63,417 nucleotides of DNA, taken from the NCBI GenBank assembly GCA_023701285.1, contig JAMPXH010000008.1, positions 1 to 63,417 of the forward strand. The letters run 5' to 3'. This DNA comes from Candidatus Didemnitutus sp. GTDB lineage: Bacteria; Verrucomicrobiota; Verrucomicrobiia; Opitutales; Opitutaceae. A program made the translations under genes and the position numbers. Numbering within the stretch: position 1 is the stretch's first letter; the number at the start of each line of letters is the position of its first letter. Shown here in pieces: positions 58,493 through 63,417 of this stretch. The notes under the pieces are model-generated. The model was not told the origin of the DNA and made no database searches. It was given only the letters and a program-made list of their open reading frames with translations.

Positions 58493-60643
58493 ATGCCGAC
58501 CGAGTTGCCCCGCTACCGCCAGCCCGTGCTCCCGATCGAGGAGCGCATCGCCGACCTGCTGGCCCGCCTGACGCTGGAGGAGAAGATCGACCAGCTGCAC
58601 CAATGCGGTGTCGGCGACACGAATCCCAACAACCTCGCTGCGCGCGCCGACGAATTCCGTCCGACCTACGGTTCCTTCATTCTCAACGGCGCCGAGCCGG
58701 ACCTCGCGTTGCGCAACGCGCTGCAGCGCCGCTGCGTCGAGGAGTCGCGCCTCGGCATTCCGGCGATCTTCGGCTGCGACGTCATCCACGGCTACCGCGC
58801 GATCCTGCCGATCCCGCTCGCGCAGGCCTGCGCGTGGGACCCTGAGCTGCTGCGGCGCCAGTGCGCGTTGGCGGCCCGCTTGGCGCGCGCGCACGGCGTG
58901 GACTGGACCTTCGCGCCCATGGTCGACCACTGCGTCGATCCGCGCTGGGGACGCGTGGCGGAGACCTTCGGCGAATCGGCCTGGGCGTCGTCCGTCCACG
59001 CCGTGGCGGCCGTGCGCGGCTATCAGGGCGACACGCCCGGCGGGCCGGATTCCATCGCGGCCTGCCTGAAACATTTCGCGGGCTACGGCGCGTCCGAGGG
59101 CGGGCGCGATTACTCGTTCACGGCCGTGCCCGATCAGCAGCTGTGGGAAGACCACTTGCCGCCGTTCGCGGCCGGCGTGGCGGCGGGTGCGCTCACGGTG
59201 ATGAGCTCGTTCAACGACCTGAACGGTGTGCCGACAACCGCGCATCGCCGCCTGCTCACCGACGTGCTGCGCACGCGCTGGGGCTTCGACGGCTTGGTGG
59301 TCTCCGATTGGAACGGCGTGCTGCAGCTGCTCAACCAGGGCTTCGCCGCCGACGAGAGCGAGGCTGCGCAGCGGGCGCTGCTGGCGGGCGTCGATCTCAA
59401 CATGGCGGACGGACTCTATCGCGCGCATCTGCCCGCGCTCGTGCGCGCGGGCGCGGTGCCGCCCGCCGCGATCGACGAGGCGGTGCGCCGCGTGCTGCGC
59501 GTGAAATTCCGCCTCGGGCTTTTCGAGCGGCCCTACGTGGAGCCGTCGGCGTTGAGCGGCGCGGCACCGACGCCCGCACATCTGGCGCTCTGCCACGAGG
59601 CCGCGCTGCGCTCAGCCGTGCTCCTGAAAAACGACGCGGCGACGCTGCCGTTGCGGACGGTGCGGCGGGTCGCGCTGATCGGCCCGCTCGCCGAGGACGG
59701 CGCGGCATTGCTCGGGTCCTGGGCGCAACAGGGTCGCGCCGATGAGACGCCGACGATCGCGGCCGCGCTGCGCGAGCGCTTGCCGGCGGGCACTGAACTG
59801 GTCGTCGCGCCCGGTTGCACCATCGACGGCGCGGGGACCGCGGGTTTTTCCGCGGCGCTGGCGGCGGTGGCGGCGGCGGATGCCGTGATCGTGTGCGCGG
59901 GCGAGGCGGCGACGATGAGCGGAGAAAATGCCTCGCGCACCAGCCTGCGCTTGCCGGGCGTGCAGGAGGAGTTGTTGCTGCGCGTGGCGGCGGCGGCGCA
60001 GGGCAAGCCGCTGGCCTTGGTGCTCATCACGGGCCGCCCGGTCGAGTTGGAGCGGGTGGAGCCGGTCTATCCGGCGATCCTCGCTGGCTGGCAACTCGGC
60101 AGCGCCGCCGGCGCGGCATTGGCGGATCTGTTGCTCGGTCGCGCGGCGCCTTCGGGGCGTCTGGCGATCACCTGGCCGCGCACCTCCGGACAAATCCCGC
60201 TTTACCATCACGAGCGGCCGCGCGCGCGGCGCGGCCGCGAGGGCGAGTATCAGGATGCCGCGACGACGCCTCATTTCGCGTTCGGGCACGGGCTCGGTTA
60301 CACGACCTTCCGCCACGGACCGATCCGGCTCAGCGCCGGCGAGGTGGCGGCCGCCGGGACGGTGACGGCGGAGATCGAGGTGGAGAACACCGGCGACCGC
60401 GAAGGGCGCGAGACGGTGCTGTGGTTCATCCACGATCCGGCGGCGAGCCGCACGCGGCCGTTGCGGGAGTTGCGGAATTTCGAGAGCGCCGTGATCCCGG
60501 CGGGCGGGCGGCGGATTTTCCGCTGGGAAATCGTGCCAGCCCGCGATTGCTCGTTTCCCGACGAGGACGGCCGGCGCATCCTCGAGCCCGGCGAGATCAT
60601 CGTCGGTGTGGGCGGGCAGCGCGTGTCGTTGCGCGTCGTCTGA
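58493..60643 (+). CDS. GH3 beta-glucosidase
   Basis: A 716-aa enzyme, no signal peptide, so cytoplasmic as far as can be seen. GH3 features: GIPAIFGCDVIHGYR, DPRWGRVAETFGESAW, CLKHFAGYGASEGGRDYS, and the nucleophile Asp272 in GFDGLVVSDWNGV. The second domain (about 370-560, AVLLKNDAATLPL, VICAGEAATMSGENASRTSLRLP) carries the acid/base region, and a fibronectin-III-like domain closes the protein (about 600-716). It starts 7 bp after the esterase and ends the operon. In known beta-1,2-glucan loci a GH3 cleaves sophorose or short oligomers to glucose; here this follows from the GH94 and GH144 neighbours and is not proven by the sequence. Confidence 0.93.
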   Translation: MPTELPRYRQPVLPIEERIADLLARLTLEEKIDQLHQCGVGDTNPNNLAARADEFRPTYGSFILNGAEPDLALRNALQRRCVEESRLGIPAIFGCDVIHGYRAILPIPLAQACAWDPELLRRQCALAARLARAHGVDWTFAPMVDHCVDPRWGRVAETFGESAWASSVHAVAAVRGYQGDTPGGPDSIAACLKHFAGYGASEGGRDYSFTAVPDQQLWEDHLPPFAAGVAAGALTVMSSFNDLNGVPTTAHRRLLTDVLRTRWGFDGLVVSDWNGVLQLLNQGFAADESEAAQRALLAGVDLNMADGLYRAHLPALVRAGAVPPAAIDEAVRRVLRVKFRLGLFERPYVEPSALSGAAPTPAHLALCHEAALRSAVLLKNDAATLPLRTVRRVALIGPLAEDGAALLGSWAQQGRADETPTIAAALRERLPAGTELVVAPGCTIDGAGTAGFSAALAAVAAADAVIVCAGEAATMSGENASRTSLRLPGVQEELLLRVAAAAQGKPLALVLITGRPVELERVEPVYPAILAGWQLGSAAGAALADLLLGRAAPSGRLAITWPRTSGQIPLYHHERPRARRGREGEYQDAATTPHFAFGHGLGYTTFRHGPIRLSAGEVAAAGTVTAEIEVENTGDREGRETVLWFIHDPAASRTRPLRELRNFESAVIPAGGRRIFRWEIVPARDCSFPDEDGRRILEPGEIIVGVGGQRVSLRVV

Positions 60644-60672
60644 CGCGGCGCGGGCGCGCCGGCCCGGGTAAC

Positions 60673-60700
60673 AAAAAGGCCGACGCGGGTGGCGTCGGCC
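60673..60700 (-). terminator. Rho-independent terminator of the symporter gene
   Basis: Arms GGCCGACGC (60678-60686) and GCGTCGGCC (60692-60700), 5-nt loop. On the minus strand the stem is followed by five T (60677-60673). It lies 43 bp after the stop at 60743; on the plus strand the same hairpin has no T-tract. Confidence 0.85.
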
Positions 60701-60742
60701 GTGGGCTGATTGCGCTGCGCGTGCGGGCGGGGCGCAGTGCCG

Positions 60743-62092
60743 TCAGGCGCCGTTCTGGCCCGGGGCCGAGAGCGGGGTGCCGTCGCTTTTCTTCACCAGC
60801 GAATCGACGACGAGCGTCGTGGTGATGTCGCAGCCGACGTTCGTGGCGGTGCGGCACATGTCGAGGATGCGGTCGACGCCGAGGATGATGCCGATGCCCT
60901 CGGCCGGGATGCCGAAGGAGGCGAGCAGGCCGGCGATGAGCGGCAGCGAACCGCCCGGGATGGCGGCGGCGGCGACGGCGCTGAGCACGGCGAGCAGCAC
61001 GAGGATGATCTGCTGCTCCGCAGCGAGGTGCAGGCCGTAGACTTGGGCGATGAAGAGCACGACGCAGCCTTCGAAGAGCGCGGTGCCCGCCATGTTCATC
61101 GTGGTGCCGAGCGGCAGGACGAAGCCGGCGGTGCTCGGGGCGATGCCGAGCTTGGTGGTCGCGTTCTCGAGCGCGGCGGGGAGGGTGGCGGCGCTGGAGC
61201 TGGTCGAGAACGCCGTGACGAGCACGTCCTTGATCGCGCTGAAGTAGGCGCGCGGGCTCCACTTGGTCCACACGCGCAACCAGAGCGACATGGTGCCGAA
61301 GAGGTGGATGAGCATGACGGTCACGCAGGAGAGCACGAAGACGCCGAGGGCGATGACGATGTCGATGCCCACGCGCACGATCACGCTGTAGATCATCGCC
61401 GGCACGGCGTAGGGGGCGAGCCGCAGCGCGAGGTGCACGATGCCGGTCATGGCCTCGGAGACGGTTTCGAGTGCGGCCAGCATGCCCTTCTGCCGCTCGA
61501 GGGCGAGCTTGGTGCCCGCGACGCCGACGAGGATGGCGAAGACGATGAGCGGCAGCATGTCGCCGAGGGCGTTGCGGCTGTTGCCGACGAAGGCGTTGAA
61601 CAGGTTCCGCGGCATGAACATCTCGACCACGGTCATCAGCGAGAGGCCTTCCTGGGCCTGCTTCTTGTTCTCCGCGATGGTCTGGGCGGCACCGCCGTAG
61701 TTGTTGAGAATCTCGGTCTTGGTGGCGGCGTCGATCATGTCGCCCGGGCGGACGACGTTCATGACGATGAGGCCGAGGGCGACGGCCACGCCCATGTTGA
61801 GGAAGAAGAAGAGGAAGGTGCGGCCGGCGAGCGGTCCGAGCTTCGATGGTTGCCCGAGTTGCAGCACGCCGGAGGCGAGCGAGGCGAACACGAGCGGCAC
61901 GATCACGAAGAACAGCAGGCGCAGGAACACCTGACCGAGCGGGTCGAGGAAGTTGACGGAGACCTTGCGCATGAACTCCAGCGCCTCGGGCCAGACGCGG
62001 CCGAGGGCGAGGGTGATGAGGCCCGCCACCACACCGATGGCGAGGCCGCGCAGGATACGATTGGCCAGTTTGGGATCGGAACCGGAAGACAT
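60743..62092 (-). CDS. Dicarboxylate/amino acid:cation symporter (DAACS family)
   Basis: A 449-aa inner-membrane carrier of the glutamate/dicarboxylate type. Start at 62092 (MSSGSDPKLANRIL); the upstream ATG at 62125 would add 11 residues without family match. The reentrant serine-rich loop is AFSTSSSAATLP, the ion-binding stretch is LPLGTTMNMAGTALFE, and the last conserved block is DRILDMCRTATNVGCD. Members import glutamate, aspartate, C4-dicarboxylates or similar with sodium or protons. It points towards the beta-glucan operon and ends at its own terminator, so it is not part of that locus. Confidence 0.95.
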   Translation of the reverse strand: MSSGSDPKLANRILRGLAIGVVAGLITLALGRVWPEALEFMRKVSVNFLDPLGQVFLRLLFFVIVPLVFASLASGVLQLGQPSKLGPLAGRTFLFFFLNMGVAVALGLIVMNVVRPGDMIDAATKTEILNNYGGAAQTIAENKKQAQEGLSLMTVVEMFMPRNLFNAFVGNSRNALGDMLPLIVFAILVGVAGTKLALERQKGMLAALETVSEAMTGIVHLALRLAPYAVPAMIYSVIVRVGIDIVIALGVFVLSCVTVMLIHLFGTMSLWLRVWTKWSPRAYFSAIKDVLVTAFSTSSSAATLPAALENATTKLGIAPSTAGFVLPLGTTMNMAGTALFEGCVVLFIAQVYGLHLAAEQQIILVLLAVLSAVAAAAIPGGSLPLIAGLLASFGIPAEGIGIILGVDRILDMCRTATNVGCDITTTLVVDSLVKKSDGTPLSAPGQNGA

Positions 62093-62337
62093 GGGGTAAC
62101 GTCGGGAAAGCCGCGACGGTATCAACGCGAAGGCGACTGACGAGGGCGAAGTGCGCCGGTGCGGTCGATACGTAACCTCCGGTTGCGCAACAACCCACCC
62201 GGCGCGCGCGAGGTGCGGCGGCGGGGCGCAGAGGCTGCGGCGTGCATCCGGGAGGGCGCGGAGGGCGGTGCGGGTGACATTTCCGCCCTTGACCCGCCCC
62301 GTCGTGCGCTCTTCTTTCGCCCGCTCTACTTACTCAC

Positions 62338-62411
62338 TGCCTGGTGGTGTAATGGTAGCACAGGCGACTTTGACTCGCCTAGTCATGGTTCGAATCCATG
62401 CCGGGCAGCCA
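62338..62411 (+). tRNA. tRNA-Gln (anticodon TTG)
   Basis: Cloverleaf can be drawn in full. Acceptor TGCCTGG (62338-62344) pairs with CCGGGCA (62401-62407, one G-T pair); D stem GTGT/GCAC; anticodon stem GGCGA/TCGCC with loop CTTTGAC, giving TTG at 62370-62372; T stem CATGG/CCATG with loop TTCGAAT. Discriminator G62408 fits Gln, and CCA (62409-62411) is encoded. Confidence 0.95.
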
Positions 62412-62582
62412 CTTCGAGAAAAATCCGAACCGATTACCAGATCGGTCAAAGAATCACCGAAGTGCCTGAGAGAGTGATGGAAATCGAACGAACGGTTTTG
62501 ACCGCTCTGTGCACGAGTTCGCGGTTCTATTCGGAGACCCGACCATTTTCGGTCACCTTGCTTCTGCTCACGAAAAGATAGG

Positions 62583-62723
62583 TCAAAAGATTTTCAGCAA
62601 ATCGGGGGCGAGGCGGATCTCGGCTTTCATCAGTTCGCGTTTGGATGGGTCGAGTTCGTTGCCGGTAGTCGTGGTGCGAGCGCCGCGAGCGGCGCTGGTG
62701 AGTTCTTGGGTTCCGTTGTTCAT
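62583..62723 (-). CDS. Possible small protein, divergent from the ArsR-rhodanese gene
   Basis: A 46-codon ORF starting MNNGTQELTSAARGARTTTT with a charged helical end (SKRELMKAEIRLAPDLLKIF). It is hydrophilic and has no known motif. It is divergent from the ArsR-rhodanese gene, and their 98-bp intergenic region holds the operator 62796-62815, which is the main reason to consider it. It lies in a stretch of lower GC after the tRNA. It may equally be a chance ORF or the remnant of a longer gene. Confidence 0.25.
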   Translation of the reverse strand: MNNGTQELTSAARGARTTTTGNELDPSKRELMKAEIRLAPDLLKIF

Positions 62724-62795
62724 GGTGAATGCCGCTTGTCCGGTATATGGACCCGTGCCCGCTGGATAAGCGGGGCGCTTGACTCGCATCCATAC

Positions 62796-62815
62796 ATTCA
62801 ACAAAAGCGTTGAAT
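62796..62815. promoter_or_regulatory. Perfect inverted repeat, probable ArsR operator
   Basis: Arms ATTCAAC (62796-62802) and GTTGAAT (62809-62815) separated by 6 bp, ending 6 bp before the ATG at 62822. This is the size and place expected for autorepression by an ArsR/SmtB dimer, covering promoter or ribosome-binding region. Confidence 0.7.
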
Positions 62816-62821
62816 GATAAT

Positions 62822-63417
62822 ATGAGCGCACCCGGGATCAAACGACAGCTCTATGCGCAGTTCGCCAAGGTCGCGAAGACGCTCGCGAGCGCTCCGCGAC
62901 TGGAGATTCTGGAGCTGCTCGCCCAGAGGGAGCGTAGCGTTGAAGATCTCGTTGCGGCCATCGGCCTGCCGGTGGCCAACGTTTCCCAACATCTCCAGCA
63001 CCTACGCGGGAGCGGGCTCACCGCCAACCGCCGTGAAGGGAAATACATCCGCTATCGTTTGGCCGATCCGGCCGTGGTTACCCTCATCGGATCACTCCAG
63101 GAGCTGGCGGAGCGGAACCACGTTGAGACCGCGCGCACGATCAACCGCTACTTCAAGAAGCGGGACTCGCTTGAGCCCGTGTCGCGCGCCGAGCTCCTCC
63201 GACGCAAGAAGGCTGGCGCGGTCTTCGTCATCGACGTGCGTCCGCTCGACGAATTTTCCGAAGGCCACATTCCCGGGGCAGTGCATCTGCCGCTGGCGGA
63301 ACTGGAGCGGCATCTGTCGGAGTTGCCCCGGGATCAGGAGATCGTGGCCTACTGCCGCGGCCCCTATTGCGTGATGGCGTTTGAAGCCGTGGCCCGGTTG
63401 CGCGCCCGCGGATTTCA
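62822..63417 (+). CDS. ArsR-family regulator fused to a rhodanese domain (cut by window end)
   Basis: The first 198 residues of a gene that continues past the window. Residues about 12-85 are a winged helix of the ArsR/SmtB type: FAKVAKTLASAPRLEILELL, VEDLVAAIGLPVANVSQHLQHLRGSGL and REGKYIRYRL. From about 120 a rhodanese domain follows (LLRRKKAGAVFVIDVRPLDEFSEGHIPGAVHLPLAELE), with the active loop YCRGPYC and Cys178 as the persulfide-forming residue. This known fusion probably senses reactive sulfur or thiosulfate-type compounds; that is family inference. No metal-binding ELCVC motif is present in the HTH part. A perfect inverted repeat just before the start suggests autoregulation. Confidence 0.9.
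   Translation, partial: MSAPGIKRQLYAQFAKVAKTLASAPRLEILELLAQRERSVEDLVAAIGLPVANVSQHLQHLRGSGLTANRREGKYIRYRLADPAVVTLIGSLQELAERNHVETARTINRYFKKRDSLEPVSRAELLRRKKAGAVFVIDVRPLDEFSEGHIPGAVHLPLAELERHLSELPRDQEIVAYCRGPYCVMAFEAVARLRARGF

Noticed and set aside
1-63417. CRISPR arrays, rRNA genes, riboswitches, replication origin
   Set aside because: Looked for regular spaced repeats, conserved rRNA segments and known riboswitch cores; none seen.

Overview
The window looks like chromosomal DNA of a high-GC, Gram-negative polysaccharide degrader, most likely Verrucomicrobiota of the Opitutaceae type (inference). The grounds are TonB-dependent receptors without SusD partners, PEP-CTERM proteins, several FAD-dependent oxidoreductases placed beside sialate O-acetylesterases, Tat-exported sulfatases, and a near absence of Shine-Dalgarno sequences. 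Almost everything here serves carbohydrate capture and breakdown.

Region 1 (1-1390) is the right part of an IS256-type insertion sequence. Region 2 (1417-11222, minus strand) encodes an FAD oxidoreductase, an acetylesterase, a clan GH-A-like hydrolase with an Ig domain, and a giant Ig/NHL surface protein. Region 3 (11627-19380, plus strand) mirrors it: FAD oxidoreductase, small secreted protein, acetylesterase, TonB receptor and a second FAD oxidoreductase, with several stop/start overlaps. Region 4 (19608-24918) holds an AraC regulator, an agarase-like GH and two PEP-CTERM proteins. Four genes in regions 2-4 carry the same upstream signature about 100 bp before the start codon: AACT repeated exactly 21 bp apart, as expected for an AraC-family site.

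Region 5 (25022-32015) has an MFS transporter and two copies of a two-gene cassette: an unrecognised protein starting MWHPF, translationally coupled to a Tat-signal type I sulfatase. A GH2-like glycosidase sits between the copies, and a related GH follows at 32703-34556 (minus). The maturase these Cys-type sulfatases need (anSME) is at 41142-42404.

Region 6 (34557-41029) is a mixed, less dense stretch: a small secreted protein, an 83-aa protein, an Rnk-like factor, a metallophosphoesterase-like protein lacking metal ligands, a ribosome hibernation factor, an aldo/keto-reductase-like protein lacking its catalytic tetrad, an acetyltransferase, and two copies of a 124-127 bp inverted-repeat element (the first at 32207).

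Region 7 (42549-60643) is the most coherent system: LacI regulator, GH144-type endo-beta-1,2-glucanase, TonB receptor, GH94 phosphorylase of the 1,2-beta-oligoglucan type, GPH sugar transporter, a 1067-aa unassigned (alpha/alpha)6-barrel protein, SGNH esterase and GH3 beta-glucosidase. I read it as a beta-1,2-glucan utilisation locus. Three similar palindromes around ACGTTT mark the LacI promoter and the GH144 promoter.

The right end holds a dicarboxylate symporter, tRNA-Gln(TTG) and an ArsR-rhodanese fusion gene cut by the window edge, with a perfect inverted-repeat operator over its start.
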